DNA of 64,000 nucleotides from Ursus arctos (GCF_023065955.2 NW_026622808.1:44032475-44096474), one strand, 5' to 3'; positions 44,765 to 56,291 are shown, counted from the first letter of the stretch. Notes: a model not told the origin generated them from the letters alone. Numbers and translations are program-made.

Positions 44765-45090
44765 CTTGGACATAACTCGGTATTATCACCACCATTTTGT
44801 ACAAAGGGGAATGGACCAGAAAGGTTAAGACTCAAGGTCATAAAGTAAATGGATGAAAATGAGCCCACATCAAACTTGGACAGTTCTGAGCACTGCAGAG
44901 TTATCATGTCAGTACTTCTCATAGTGAAGGAATTGCTAATGACTGTATAGCCTTCTATCATGGCTGAGCTCTTGCTCATTTTCTCTGCACTGTAATAATA
45001 ATAACACTGCCTACCATTTATTGAGCTTTTACCAAGTGCCAGACACTGGGAATTTTATATGTAGTCCTTTTTAAAACTCTGTAAGAAAAA
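44765..45090 (-). repeat. MIR SINE pieces
   Basis: 44765-44890 ('ccagaaaggttaagactcaa', 'ggtcataaagtaaatgg') is MIR. 44995-45090 ('aagtgccagacactgggaat') resembles a reverse-strand MIR 3' end. The order suggests two copies. Confidence 0.5.
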
Positions 45091-45464
45091 TGACAGGCAG
45101 TTGCTCAGTTGCTTTGTGGTCCAGAGCAATTCCCTTCCTCCTGGTAAAGGACTACAGTTTCCTTCAGGGAATGACCTCTTCTCCTCACTGTGTTTAGTTG
45201 TGGTGGGACCTGGCAATTAAGGAGGAGGGATATTGCGATCCAACCATGGCCATTATTACTCTCCAGGGACTTTCTTGTTAGAGATGATTTGTCTCAGGGG
45301 TTGTGAACTCGAGGGGGTGGGATGGGGTTTCATTAGTTCCTGCTACTTAGATCCCTATAGCCACTGAGCTTTCTGCTTTTTCTGAACCTAGTTTCCACTT
45401 TTTTTTTTTTATTCTCTGAATTCTTCATATCCTTTCAATACCTTTGGCCTTTGGTATATCAATC
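45091..45464. other. No gene recognised
   Basis: Unassigned; a T-run lies at about 45400-45410. Confidence 0.35.
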
Positions 45465-45560
45465 AGTAATTAATATTTTTATTCCCACTGTACGGATGAA
45501 ATAATTGAGGCTTATCCAACTAGTAAGCTAAGGAGCTGGGAACTACCAAAAGCCTATTCT
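45465..45560 (-). repeat. MIR SINE fragment
   Basis: 'attcccactgtacggatgaa', 'ataattgaggcttatcc' and 'aactagtaagctaagg' are degenerate reverse-strand MIR, adjacent to the L1 insertion site. Confidence 0.5.
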
Positions 45561-46214
45561 ATACCAAAAAGCTCTTTTTTCCTCCAAATTTTTATTTAAA
45601 TTCTAATTACTTAACATATAGTGTAATATTGGTTTCAGGAATAGAATTTAGTGATTCATCATTTACATATAAAACCCAGTGCTCATCATAACAAGTGCCT
45701 TCCTTAATACCTATTACCCATTTAGCCCAACCCACACCCATCTCCCTCCATCAACCCTCAGTTTGTTCTCTACCATTAAGAGTTTCTTATGGATTGCTTC
45801 TCTCTCTCTCTCTCTCTTTTTTTCCACCCTCCCATATGTTCATCTATTTTGTTTCCTAAATTCCACATATGAGTGAAACCATATGGTATTTGTCTTTCTC
45901 TGACTTATTTCGCTTAGCATAATGTACTCTAGCTCCATCCATGTTGTTGCAAATGACAAGGTTTCATTCTTTTTGATGGCTGAGTAATATTCCATTACAC
46001 TCACTCACACACACACCACCACCACCACCACCACCACCACCACCACCACCACCACACTACACCACACCATACCACATCTTCTTTATCCATTTTCAGTTGA
46101 TGGACACTTGGGTTCTTTGCATAGTTTGGTTATTGTTGATAATGCTGCTATAAACATAAGGGTGTAGATACCTCTTTGAATCTGTATTTTTGTATACTCA
46201 TACCAAAAAGCTCT
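45561..46214 (-). mobile_element. Carnivore L1, 5'-truncated, 15-bp TSD
   Basis: Reverse-strand L1 of 624 bp (45576-46199): 3' UTR at the left, ORF2 end at the right ('gatggctgagtaatattcca', 'cttctttatccattttcagt'). Perfect TSD ATACCAAAAAGCTCT at 45561-45575 and 46200-46214. The sound TSD and low divergence indicate a relatively recent insertion. Contains (CT)n at 45799-45817 and (ACC)n at about 46015. Confidence 0.95.
46003..46076. repeat. (ACC)n microsatellite in L1
   Basis: (CA)n grades into about 13-14 pure ACC units (46015-46055), then degenerate ACC/ACACC. It occupies the L1 ORF2 site just after 'tgagtaatattccatt'. Confidence 0.96.
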
Positions 46215-46789
46215 GAAAACACAGATATGTGACCAAGGTCACAGTTAGTTGGTAGAGAGGAAAAGCAAGCAAGCATATACACTTTGGAAGTTTCTTTTAA
46301 TTTCTCTGTGACAAAGTAGTTGAATTTAAAAAGCTTTTTTATAATGAAGGGATTGTATATACAGCATTAAATAGCTATATATCATGGTTAATTAGTTGCT
46401 CATCTTGCTCATTTTAGCTACCTAATACTGCACAAATTCCTAATTTTGGAGAGATCGTTCGGGGAACTAGAATCCCCGTTAGGCCAATTTTGGGGCCCTA
46501 ACAAGGGAGGCTTTGGCCTTCCAGTTACAGCTTTCAAATTGTGGTTTAGCTGTGATGAATGGAAGCTGGAAGGGAAAGCCAACCACCTCAGGGCTGTGGT
46601 CGCAATGGCAAGGGGAGGAATGGGGGTGAAGAGAAGGGGGGGTTGGTGGAAAGGACTGCTCTCTTAGAAAGCAAGAGATTTCTAAGACAAAAAGGAGAAG
46701 CCTAACTGCAAAATATCAGGTGGTTCAAAGAAACCAATTAGATGGGTAATAAAAATAAATTTTAAAAAACAGTATTTGACAAAATTTAC
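46215..46789. other. No gene; one unidentified G-rich block
   Basis: 46440-46670 is G-rich, with an open frame of 73 residues and no recognised domain. The flanks are AT-rich. Confidence 0.35.
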
Positions 46790-47052
46790 GATATAAATAA
46801 GATATGATTAGGTTAGAATCCTAAAGAGAAGATGCCCAAGAGCACAATATTCTTGCCATTTTAAGTTTTTGCTGATGCAAAATTTCCTGCCATGTAGGAC
46901 GCTCACTTTTCCTGGAGTCAGCAAAACTTTCATTTAAAACAGTAAAGTTTCTACTTACAGATTAAAAAGAGGCTGGAGAGGTATAGTACCCAATCACAAC
47001 AAATGGGCCTCATTCACACAGCAATCTGAACAAACCATAAAACAAATTTATG

Positions 47053-47075
47053 TACACACACACACACACACACAC
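47053..47075. repeat. (CA)n microsatellite
   Basis: About 11 CA units within old L1-like sequence. Confidence 0.95.
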
Positions 47076-47420
47076 GGAAATGTAACCACATTTGATATTA
47101 CATGATAAGAAAAATTTGTAAATTTGTTTAAGGTGTGATAATGGTTTTGTGGCTAAGGTAATTATTTTTTAAAGAGCTCCTATCTTTTAAAGATATGAAC
47201 TGAAATAAAGAGAGATGACAACTTGTTTGAGACTTGCTTCATAATAATCTGGGGTGGAGGCTGTGGGCAGGGATGAAGATGGAACAAGAATGACCACAAG
47301 TCAGTAGGTGACAGGAGATAAAAGCTGAATAATAGCTACATGGGGGCTCATTATTCTGTTCTTTCCACTTTAGCACCTGAGAGAGATGTCCCATAGTAAA
47401 AATTTAAATTAAAGGGGTGA
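47076..47420 (+). mobile_element. Old L1 3' end
   Basis: 'tcctatcttttaaagatatg', 'gacttgcttcataataatct', 'ctacatgggggctcattatt' and 'ctgttctttccactttag' follow an L1MD/L1ME-like 3' UTR to its end at 'catagtaaaaatttaaatta'. Confidence 0.7.
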
Positions 47421-47589
47421 AATGTATTTCTTAAGCTAGGAATAGTCATTTATTTTATTATTATTCTTTAAACTCTCCATATACAGTACATATACTATTT
47501 GTATATATGGTAGATTTATGTCATAGAAATTAATTTTTTTTTATTTAGCCAATGTCTGCAATATTTAGTAGGCTTTGAATATCCTTTGC

Positions 47590-47800
47590 ATGAGTCTCAT
47601 TTCTACTCAGTTATTGGGCCTTAAACAAGTTACTTCGATCTCCATACCTCAGTTTCCTCATTTTTAAAATCAAGATAATGAGAAATCACACCTTATAGGA
47701 TTTTAGTGAACTGATAACCACAATAAAGTAGTTAGCCTCATTCCTGCAATAGCACAATAACTTGGCAAGTGTTAAGTACTACCATTACAATTATTATTAA
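47590..47800 (+). repeat. MIR SINE
   Basis: 'gccttaaacaagttacttcg', 'cctcagtttcctcatttt' and an ATT-rich 3' end follow MIR order. Confidence 0.75.
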
Positions 47801-48738
47801 TATATAACAAAAATTTTGAGGTATTTGTTCATTCAACATTTATTGAATGTCTACTATTTTTTTGATATTTTGGGGGGGCTTATTTTTTCTCAATAGAATA
47901 CTGTAAGCAGAAGGGATTTAGTAAATATGGGAAGTAAGCATTATATTACATTCATTTCAGTTACAAAAGACACCATACCCACACTGTATTACAGTAAAAG
48001 ACTTTTTAGCTAAACCTTAGGAATCATTGCCACATATTAATACATGCACATTAAATACAATAAATGCTATTTGAAGATATTTAAGGTCTTATAAAATGAA
48101 CTATTAAGACATTCTGCTTAGTAATTTAAAAATTCAGTGTAGCATTTAGTATTATATCAGAATATGCAAATTCACATTATCTCTTGTTTATAGATAAGAA
48201 AACAACAGGTTGCAAAATGTGGTGCAACATTTCAATTTATATTATTGTAAATCTAGATCCAGTAAAGAATGGTAGGAAAATTTCTGGAAAAAAAACAAAA
48301 ATCTCAGGGTCCAGGTCTCTGAATGATAGTTTTTTTTAATGCGAACTCAGACCTTTATGCAAATTCAGAACATTCTGTATTATCTGCTTGCTGTATAGTC
48401 TGACAGATCAAAGCCCTTTGCCATTTTCTGCAGGTGGCATTACATTAGATACTGTCGCCCAAACATGAAGACTTTACTGCTACCTTCTATTACTTGTCTA
48501 CATCCAAACCAAACCTTTAAAAATGACAGAATTGGGGCAGATGACGCAATCTTTATTTTTCGCATTGGACTTATGGGTTACCAGAGCAGTTAGCTGAAGA
48601 GTATATTGGTCCCTCATCGTCTGCTTGCTTTGACCAGCTAACCTCTATCATGTAGCTTGACTGAGTTTTGGGCTCAATTAGTGGATATTTTAGAGAGAGT
48701 CAAAGCATCACACAATCTTGAAAATCTAGTGTTCATGT
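47801..48738. other. AT-rich segment, no gene recognised
   Basis: The start ('attcaacatttattgaatgt') may belong to the unnamed mammalian repeat. The rest is unassigned. Confidence 0.35.
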
Positions 48739-48976
48739 CCCAAATGATTCTTTTTTTTAAGGTTTTATTTATTTATTTGGGGGGGGGAGATGGAGAGAGA
48801 GAAGGGGGAGGAGCAGAGGGAGAAGGAGAGAGAGAATCCCAAGTAAACTCCCCGCTGAGCCTTAAGCCTGACATGGGGCTCCATCTCACAACCTGAGATC
48901 ATGACCTGAGCTGAAATCAAGAGTCAGATGCTTAACCAACTGAACCACCCAGGTGCTCCCCAAATGATTCTTTTTT
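48739..48976 (-). mobile_element. Can-SINE with 18-bp TSD
   Basis: Reverse-strand SINE 48757-48958, head 'gaaccacccaggtgctccc'. TSD CCCAAATGATTCTTTTTT is perfect at 48739-48756 and 48959-48976. A G9 tract at 48780-48788 interrupts the tail-side GA region. Confidence 0.95.
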
Positions 48977-49574
48977 CTAATCTTCTGTTGTAACAAATGC
49001 AGATCCTAGAAATGTTAATGGGCTCATGATACCAACTCTAGGCAGGCAGAGATAATTAAAAACCTAGTGACATCCAAGCCAGCCCTTCAATTTCAGATTG
49101 TTTTAAAACTTCTCAGTGGCAAAGCAATTTATTCTTGCAGCAATAGCTATAGCAGGTCTGTATACTGGAACTGATTGATGTTGTGTTTTTCTTCTCCTAT
49201 ACGCCAGTATCTCCAATTTGTTCACCTCTCTTTCACTGGGCCCATCACACTGAAAACTAGACAGGTAAAACAATCTGTGAAGAGTTGTATTACTTGCTCA
49301 ACACAGATCAAGATGAGACTGGATCTCTTATAGAGTTCAGCACAGAATCTCGCATGTTGTAACAAACACATTATTTGTTAAATGAGGGAACAAAGAAATG
49401 TCAAATGTTCTGGTAATGACACAAAGTTATACCACAAGTCCTGTGGTATTTGGCATTATTATACAACTGAATACCCCAATTCTATCTCCAGCTCGGTGCT
49501 CCATACATATTTATATGCCTCTTAAGCATGGCCACTTAGATAGCTAATAGAAGTATCAAAATTAACTTGCACAA
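48977..49574. other. No gene or repeat recognised
   Basis: Unassigned, apparently single-copy. Confidence 0.35.
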
Positions 49575-50465
49575 AAGAAAAAAGTCTTGGTTCCATCTAC
49601 CCTCAAACCTGCTCTTCTTTTATGTTTGAAAGTTGCATCCATCTCATTGTTCATATTTAAAAGCCCAGGGATCTTCCATTTTCCCTCTTTTCCCTCACAG
49701 TCTGTACTCAGTCTAGCAGTAACTCTTATGGGCTTCGTATCTATACTCTTGTTGAATCTGACAGCTTCCTAGTATCTCCAGACCACCATCATCACTTACT
49801 TGACCACTGCTCAGATTCCTGCCTGGTCTCCCTACATGCATGCTTACTTACCTCACTTTCCAGCCCAGTTTCTACAAAAGCCACAGTGATCTTCTCAAGG
49901 CATAAATGAACTCTTATTACTACCATGCTTAAAATTTACCAATGGTGTCCTGTTGCAGGTAGGACACGACCCAAACTCATTGTCGTGGACTACCAGACCC
50001 TATAAGATCTGGACCTTGCCTACCTCTCTGACTTCATTTCTTACCATCTTTCTCCCTGTCCTCCATGCTCCTACAACAACCCATACGCACTTTCTCCTCA
50101 CTATTCCCTCTGTCCAGAGACTTGGCTCCATCTAGCTCATGGCTGCCTCCTTTTTGTTATTTATTTCTTGTACCAAATGTTCCCTCTTAAAGTGATTTTC
50201 CTCCTGGCCACTCTAGCAAAAGAAATCGCTCCTCTCCTCCTTGATACTGTATTCCACTCTTATTTTACTCATAACACTTACTACCATCTGCAATTACCTT
50301 ACTTAGTTATTAACTTGTTTATTTTCTGTTTTCTCTCACCAGAATCAAAGCTCCATAGAACTGAGAGCACATCTGCCCTGTTCGCATCTGTCACACTTCC
50401 AGTATCAGTACAGTCTGTGGCTCATTGTAGGTGCTCAATAAATGACTGCTATATAAATAAATAAA
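49575..50465 (+). mobile_element. L2 LINE, long 3' copy
   Basis: The best L2 copy here, about 890 bp: 'ccacagtgatcttctcaagg', 'caccagaatcaaagctccat', 'tggctcattgtaggtgctca', ending 'ataaatgactgctatataaa'. It spans the ORF2 3' end and the whole 3' UTR. No open frame survives. Confidence 0.9.
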
Positions 50466-51319
50466 TTGATACATTTTTAAAAATTCATGCATTTAGATGT
50501 TTGAAGGCCCACTATAAACCAGAAAGTTTTTTTCTGAGGGTGCAAAGACTACACAGTTTCCACCCTTACTGAGTTTCCAGAAACTCTATCTTTCAACCCA
50601 AAGGGAAAGGACCAAGGGCTGGCTGTTTTTCTGTCCAAATCCAACAGGCAACATCCAGGCTATTTCTCTCCTCTAGGATAAGCATGGCAGGTAAAACACT
50701 AGTTTGAGAATCCTGGATGCTTCCCAATTGAGTAAACTGCTGCTCACTTCTTCGCATCCATCTAAAGACATGCACATGAGACTAGGTGGGCTCGGTGAGT
50801 CAAACTAGTTTTGGCGGGAGACTGGAAACTCCAATCCTCAAGGTTAAGGGGGTGGCACATTCCAATCCTACATGTCTGAAGGACATACCGACATTTCCAA
50901 GAGGGAACAGTGTATCGCCAATCATATCGGGAATGTTTTCCTTCCCGCAGGCAGTTGTGCTGCTGTGTGTGGGTATGTCATTTCCTTCTCAGAGTCTGCG
51001 GGAGGCCTCCTTCTGCATGAGATGTGCAAAGAGAAAGGGACACATTTGTACAGAAGACGGCTATGGGATTCAGGTTTGGAGATAGGCTCAGAGTATTGCT
51101 TTAAAATGCTGCAGGTAAAGGTATGGGCCTGTGATTTGAGAACATTTCTGGTGAGGGAAAGGAATCAGGAAACTCCCAAACACAAGGACTCCTTTGTAAA
51201 TTCAGAGTTCATGGACATGCCATCGGTGCTCAGATGCCAGTCCTTTGCATTAAGTCCTCCAAAGTCTTCAGCTCATAGTGGAGATAAAGAAGCAGATACT
51301 GACCCGACCTCACCTGGGA
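50466..51319. other. No gene recognised
   Basis: A 224-residue open frame (50872-51546) is the longest in the window. Its 3' half runs through L2 sequence, and neither half shows a domain, signal peptide or splice context. I treat it as chance. Confidence 0.45.
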
Positions 51320-51690
51320 TCTGCATGGCTTGGTACCTGCCTGCCTTCCCAGCCACACTGGCCACCATACTTCTTTGCCCAGCTCTAGCCACACACACCT
51401 TTCAACCCCTCATAATTTTAACCCTCTCCTGGCTCAGGGCCTTTGCATGTACTTTTCCCTCTGTCCTAAATTTTCCTTACTCCCTCCCTACTTCACCTGT
51501 TAAATGCCTACTTATCCTTTATGTATCAAACTTAAACATCAGTTAAGAAAAGCTACTTCTGCCCCCACCCCCTGATCTATATCAGATTCCCCCACAGAGC
51601 TCTGTTCCTTTCTTTCAGAGTTTTTATCTCAATTTGTAAGTATAAATTCACTAGCAAGATCTTTAAATTAATTTTGGTCTCCCCTAAAGG
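51320..51690 (+). mobile_element. L2 LINE 3' region, partial
   Basis: 'cctggctcagggcctttgca' followed by 'tgtacttttccctctgtcct' and 'cacagagctctgttcctttc' are L2 in order. Confidence 0.75.
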
Positions 51691-51849
51691 TACATGGGTA
51701 AGGTATACTGGTACAGAAATTTTATCTGTTTTTGCTTACCATTATATCTGCAAATATAAATAAGAGTGATGTATATTCCTGGAACACACACATGCTGAAA
51801 AAGGGGGCCATCGCCAAAAGAAAAATTTCATCCTACCACTGTGCTAAAA

Positions 51850-52232
51850 GGTCTGACTGTGGTGGTCCTTTGTTCTGTTGGCAAAGCGTTTCCAGCTCCC
51901 TACCTAAGCTAACATGGTAGGAGCCAACTTTCTATAACTTCTGGTATTGAGTAAGGTTATGTGACTAGTTCTGTCCAGTGAATTATGAGCACAGATGCTC
52001 TGTCCCTTCCAGGTTAGAGCCTTTGTTTGCTGGTGCAAGATCCACTAGAACTTTCTTTTACTCTGGCACAGTGGGAACATCATTTGAAATTGGGGCTGCA
52101 CCATCGGCTTGGGTCACTGAGTGATTATTATGAACAGAGCTCCCATGGTGGATACATAATACAAAAAAAATAAACCCTGGAGATTTGGGACTGTTTGTTA
52201 CCACAGCACAATGTAGCTTATCCCGACTGATA
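51850..52232 (+). repeat. Ancient LTR-like element, tentative
   Basis: The 3' end 'ctggagatttgggactgttt' plus 'gttaccacagcacaatgtag' matches a 3'-end pattern of old MaLR/ERV-L-like LTRs, with an AATAAA just upstream (52170). The 5' boundary is uncertain. Confidence 0.5.
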
Positions 52233-52289
52233 GAAGAGCTGAATCAAAACTTCCTTGCTTAAAAAGTAACAATACAAAATAATGGATTA

Positions 52290-52490
52290 AAAAGTTACCA
52301 TGTGTCAGGTATAGTTTTATAAACTTTATAAGAATGAGGTCAATCTCACAGAATGATATAAGAGAGGTAATTTTTTTATTCCCAGTTTACAGATGCAGAA
52401 ATTAGGTTCAGGGAGGTCAAGTAAATTGTGCAAAGTCAGCTTGTTTGTGAGAGGTGGATCCTCATTCTGCCTTACTCCAAAATCCACATG
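52290..52490 (-). repeat. MIR SINE
   Basis: 'cccagtttacagatgcagaa', 'attaggttcagggaggtcaa' and 'aaattgtgcaaagtcagc' are reverse-strand MIR. Confidence 0.7.
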
Positions 52491-52583
52491 ATGTTATTTG
52501 AGAGAGAGAACACGCAAGTGTGCAAGTGCGCTCAGGCCTGCCCAGCTCAGGCATAATCGTACACAAACGGTTTAGTCCAACAC

Positions 52584-52777
52584 AGGTTTCTGAGCCCCAG
52601 CACTAATGACATTTGAGGCTGAGTAATTCTTTGTTGTGGGGGCTATCCTGTGCCCTGTGGGATGTTTAGCAGCATTATGGCCTTAGCCACACCTGATCCT
52701 GATAATACCTCCACCCCAGTTGAACCCAAACCGTCTCCAGAACAGGTGTCAAAATTGCCCCCAACTGAGAACCACTG
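52584..52777 (-). mobile_element. MER5A hAT-Charlie DNA transposon
   Basis: 'gagtaattctttgttgtggg', 'gtgggatgtttagcagcatt' and 'ttgcccccaactgagaacca' are MER5A on the reverse strand, with both ends visible. Confidence 0.88.
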
Positions 52778-53394
52778 GTCTGGCAGCTGATTTCACTCAT
52801 TTGCTGAGGACTTAGCATAGTGCTCTGCTCTTGAGACGGTGATGGAAAATCAGAAGTGGCTGGGCCCTTCAGGAAGCTTATAGCTTTCAGAAAAGAGCCA
52901 AATGTTAACCACACAATCCTGTGAATAATTCCTGGTGGAAAGTGCTACAAAGGAAAAGTACAGAGCCTTTAGCTGGGATGAAAGATGTTCTTGGACCTGG
53001 TTGCAAAGAGGCAATTCATATTGACTAGATTTTTATCAAGAGAAGATGTTATAGGTCTCCAGTGAATGCCAGTAGATTCTGCTGAACTCGAGTGTGACCA
53101 GGCTCTAAATCACCTTAAACTCAAAGGTTTTTCCAGTTCAAAGGACTCTAATGCCAGCTTTAAGACTGGAAGACAGGTGGAGGGAAAGGTCATAAGTGTA
53201 CACTGCCTCCTTTGGCGACATGGGCGCTGGGTGTGGGGCTGGGCTCTGTCATCTGAATATACATGAGCTAGACTCTACCATGCCTTTTATCTATCAAGTG
53301 GCTGTCAGAAGGACTCAGCGGGTCTGGGGATAATGTACTTGGATGTTTATCAGGCCAAACGGATAAAGCATCCACCGAGACTGAGGCAAGGGAA
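52778..53394. other. No gene recognised
   Basis: 52790-52930 ('agtgctctgctcttgagacg', 'cccttcaggaagcttatagc') may be the unnamed mammalian repeat. The rest is unassigned. Confidence 0.35.
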
Positions 53395-53660
53395 AAATAT
53401 ATCCCTCTAAAAATAAACCTGATTTTAATTTCAAACTGGGTCAGTTTGGCTTGGGAATTATTGGGGAGCGTGGCTGAGCTGCTCAGGAGATGAAGTGGAA
53501 CCCTTGCTAATTTAATTTGCATATGCTGCTTAAAATGTGAGAAGCCTGCTGCTTGGAGCCTGGCAGCTCTCTGGGCCTGGCAGTGCCCTTTCCTGCTGCT
53601 GCAGGCTCTGTCTGAGAGCGTCTGTGGTAGCCATTGTGTCAGAGAGGTGCAGAACTCACA
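53395..53660. other. Candidate conserved noncoding element with octamer
   Basis: A repeat-free block holding a perfect POU octamer ATTTGCAT (53515-53522), a preceding 'gctaatttaa' and an AT-rich 'aaatatatccctctaaaaa'. No splice structure or coding signal. Inference only. Confidence 0.3.
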
Positions 53661-53984
53661 GAGAGGCTTTGGCGAGGCTTCTCCTGGGGACCGGGTGTCT
53701 CGGCCAGGGCAGCGGAAGGGCATGGGGTAGAGGGTGTCACAGGTCAGGTGGCCTCACTTGAGTCCTGCTCTGTCCAAAAGAGCCTGTACTTCCTGGTGCT
53801 CTGAGATGGGAGCCAACTGTGTCCCTGCATGCACTTAACCATGACATATGTGTGCTCTGGGTGGATGCTCAGGAGCTGCTGTGGAACAGCATGAAATAGA
53901 AGTAAAGCTACTGTAGCAGGACTTGAGATCAATCCTCACTACCTCTGCTTAATCCAGAAGCAGGGAGAAACCACAGAGTCTTTG
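53661..53984. other. No gene recognised
   Basis: Overlapping 62-151-residue frames on both strands without domains. Unassigned. Confidence 0.35.
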
Positions 53985-54115
53985 GAGACCACTCTTTACT
54001 CCCTCCTCCTTGATTTTTCCCTGTCCACATGTCTGCGGGCTCATCTCATTCACTCTGACACCTGCCTCCTTCTTTCCCTAAGAACTCATCAGCTCTCACC
54101 TGAGAGCCACTGCAA
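53985..54115 (+). repeat. L2-like fragment, tentative
   Basis: 'accactctttactccctcct' and 'cactctgacacctgcctcct' fit an L2 body. Possibly part of the copy that resumes near 54.7 kb. Confidence 0.4.
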
Positions 54116-54297
54116 CGGTGTCTAAGTCAGCAGTTCCTAGATTTGGGGTCTTCGTGCACTATGAAATAATAATTTTAAAAACAAATTGAGGCATGTTTTT
54201 ATTTTGTTTGGTAAGGAAATATAAAAATCCCTACCATCTACTATGATACTACATCTACTATGAAGGCATTTTCACACCAAAAACATAGAAAGGCATG

Positions 54298-54493
54298 GGG
54301 CGCCTGGGTGGCTTAGTCGTTAAGCGTCTGCCTTGGGCTCAGAGCGTGATCCCAGGGTCCTGGGATCACGCCCCACATCGGGCTCCCTGCTCCGCTGGGA
54401 AGCCTGCTTCTTCCTCTCCCACTTGCTTGTGTTCCCTCTCTCACTGGCTGTCTCTCTCTGTCAAATAAATAAAATCTTAAAAAAAAAAAAAAA
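54298..54493 (+). mobile_element. Can-SINE
   Basis: Forward SINE: head 'gggcgcctgggtggcttagt', body 'gatcccagggtcctgggatc', tail 'caaataaataaaatcttaaa' plus poly(A). AAAACATAG occurs before and after the element, but 8 bases separate the left copy from the head, so the TSD is imperfect or altered. Confidence 0.93.
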
Positions 54494-54575
54494 CATAGGC
54501 AGTCATCTCTGAATAACAAGACATAAGAAAGTACCTTTGGAAACTTGGAATTCTCACAGACATGGTCACATGTAC

Positions 54576-54576
<1 letters not shown>

Positions 54577-54613
<37 letters not shown>
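54577..54613. repeat. (CA)n microsatellite
   Basis: About 18 uninterrupted AC units, the second-longest dinucleotide array here and likely polymorphic. Confidence 0.97.
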
Positions 54614-54616
<3 letters not shown>

Positions 54617-54699
54617 TTTACCTTCCTTGTTTCTCAATGGCTCGGTGAAAACCCTGCCATGAAGTGCCACCAGTCCAAGGCCCGCACGTGGCCACCACC

Positions 54700-54930
54700 A
54701 CCCTAACTTACTTCCCTGACTCTGATTATTCTTTCATCAGACCTCCCTATGAAGCCTCAAAAGACATTTCCTAACAGGCAAATCTTACCATGCCTCTCCA
54801 CTGCTGCAAACCCTCCAAGAGCCCCTCAACCACTACCCTCAGGATAAGGTGAAAAACACTTGGGGAAACAAAGAGACGTGAAATGACTTGCCTGAGTCAC
54901 ACAGCTGGCTCTTGACTGGCATACAGGAAG
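54700..54930 (+). repeat. L2 fragment followed by a reverse MIR piece
   Basis: 54700-54855: 'ctaccctcaggataaggtga' is L2. 54856-54930: 'gtgaaatgacttgcctgagt' plus 'cacacagctggctcttg' is MIR on the opposite strand. Confidence 0.6.
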
Positions 54931-55982
54931 CACTGACATGTGCGGCATTATTATTCCTCTGTGTGAGGCCCCGCGATTAAGTTTAGACTGGCTGCTAAAG
55001 ACAGGACCCTGGCCCTGCTCCTAAATCCATGCTTTGGAGGTGTCACTCTCACAGAGAGGCCATCGGAACCTCAGCAGCAATGGCAGAGGCAACATACAGC
55101 AGTCTCACTTCTCACTCACTGCCCGACTAGGGCCTGTGATCACCGCTCTCCATTTCAGAGAGAGGCTAACCTCTCTCATGAAGAATGCTACTCTGACAAA
55201 AGGCAGAGAAGGAATGGACAGAGGACAGAAATAGGCTGAGCATAGAGCCGTATGGGTATTTTCCAGCTCCGTCCTTGGATAATTAAAGGATGGAAGAGTG
55301 AGAAGCTGCTGGACAAGTGACCGTCTGCAGCTATTGTTGGTAACTCTCCCCTGGCATAGATCCACCCTGGCAGGGGGAACAGTGAAAGAAATGCACACTC
55401 TGGCTTCACAGAAGAGCTTTTGAATTCATTTGGTTGGAAGAGTCATTACACCAATTTTCTTCATAGCACTTTACAGCGTGACTAACGCATTTATACCTCT
55501 TTCCCCAAATTGAAATGTCTGACTTTCCTATATTCAGATTTGAAATAAAACTCTGGTTCCAGATGAAATGAAAGAGTCATACCCCTCAGATCAAACAAAA
55601 ATGATCCTGAGGTTCTCAGTAGACCAGGCCTTAGCCACAAATATCAGGGGACAGAGTACTGCCTACTGCTGGCGGGAAACTTCAGGCCAGCCCTCACAGG
55701 AAGAGACACAGAATTATCTTATGACATGAGATATACTCTATGGGGAAGCTAATTTGCTTTACTTTTAATTGCAGGGATCCAAGATTGCTTCATTTCTAGT
55801 TATGCAGGGAATGGGCAATATTTTCCAGTGACCCATTAAGTATATTGATCAATGGCTAATGATAAGTAATACAGGATTCTGGCAAAAGAAAATAACAACA
55901 ATATTTATCCCAAAGTAATTAACCCTTCTGCTTCCTTTATATTTTTCCTACTGATAGACAAATAAACCCTCAAACAAAAATT
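54931..55982. other. No gene or named repeat recognised
   Basis: Unassigned single-copy-looking sequence. Open frames of up to 97 residues show no domain. Confidence 0.35.
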
Positions 55983-56180
55983 CTTTTTTTTAAAGATTTA
56001 ATTAATTTATTTGAAAGAGAGTGACCAAACAAGGGAGCATGAGCAGGGTGGGAGGGGCAGCGGGAGAGGGAGAAGCAGGCTCCCCCCGAGCAGGAAGCCT
56101 GACACAGGACTCGATCCCAGGACACTGGGATCATGTCCTGAGCTGAAGGCAGACACATAACCTACTGAGCCATCCAGACA
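55983..56180 (-). mobile_element. Can-SINE, diverged
   Basis: Reverse-strand SINE with T-run, 'aaagatttaattaatttatt', 'tcgatcccaggacactggga' and a degenerate head 'gagccatccagacacc'. No clear TSD, because a pyrimidine tract abuts its head. Confidence 0.88.
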
Positions 56181-56203
56181 CCTCTTTTTCTTTCTTTCTT
56201 TCC

Positions 56204-56234
<31 letters not shown>

Positions 56235-56291
56235 TTCTTCCTTCCTCCCTTCCTCCCTTCCTCCCTTCCTCCCTTCCTTCCTTCCTTCCTT
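56181..56291. repeat. 111-nt pure pyrimidine tract
   Basis: Uninterrupted C/T: (TTTC)n grading into (CCTT)n/(CCCTT)n with no purine. Such mirror-like homopyrimidine DNA can form triplex (H-DNA) and is usually length-variable. Confidence 0.97.

Noticed and set aside
46015..46055. ACC array as a possible CRISPR-like or coding repeat
   Set aside because: It is a trinucleotide microsatellite inside an L1; there are no spacers and the locus is mammalian.
50872..51546. 224-residue open reading frame, the longest in the window
   Set aside because: Its 3' half lies in an L2 copy, and the protein has no recognisable domain, signal or composition of a real gene.
53268..53723. 151-residue reverse-strand frame
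   Set aside because: No domain, and the region looks like noncoding unique sequence with an octamer. A competing frame exists on the other strand.
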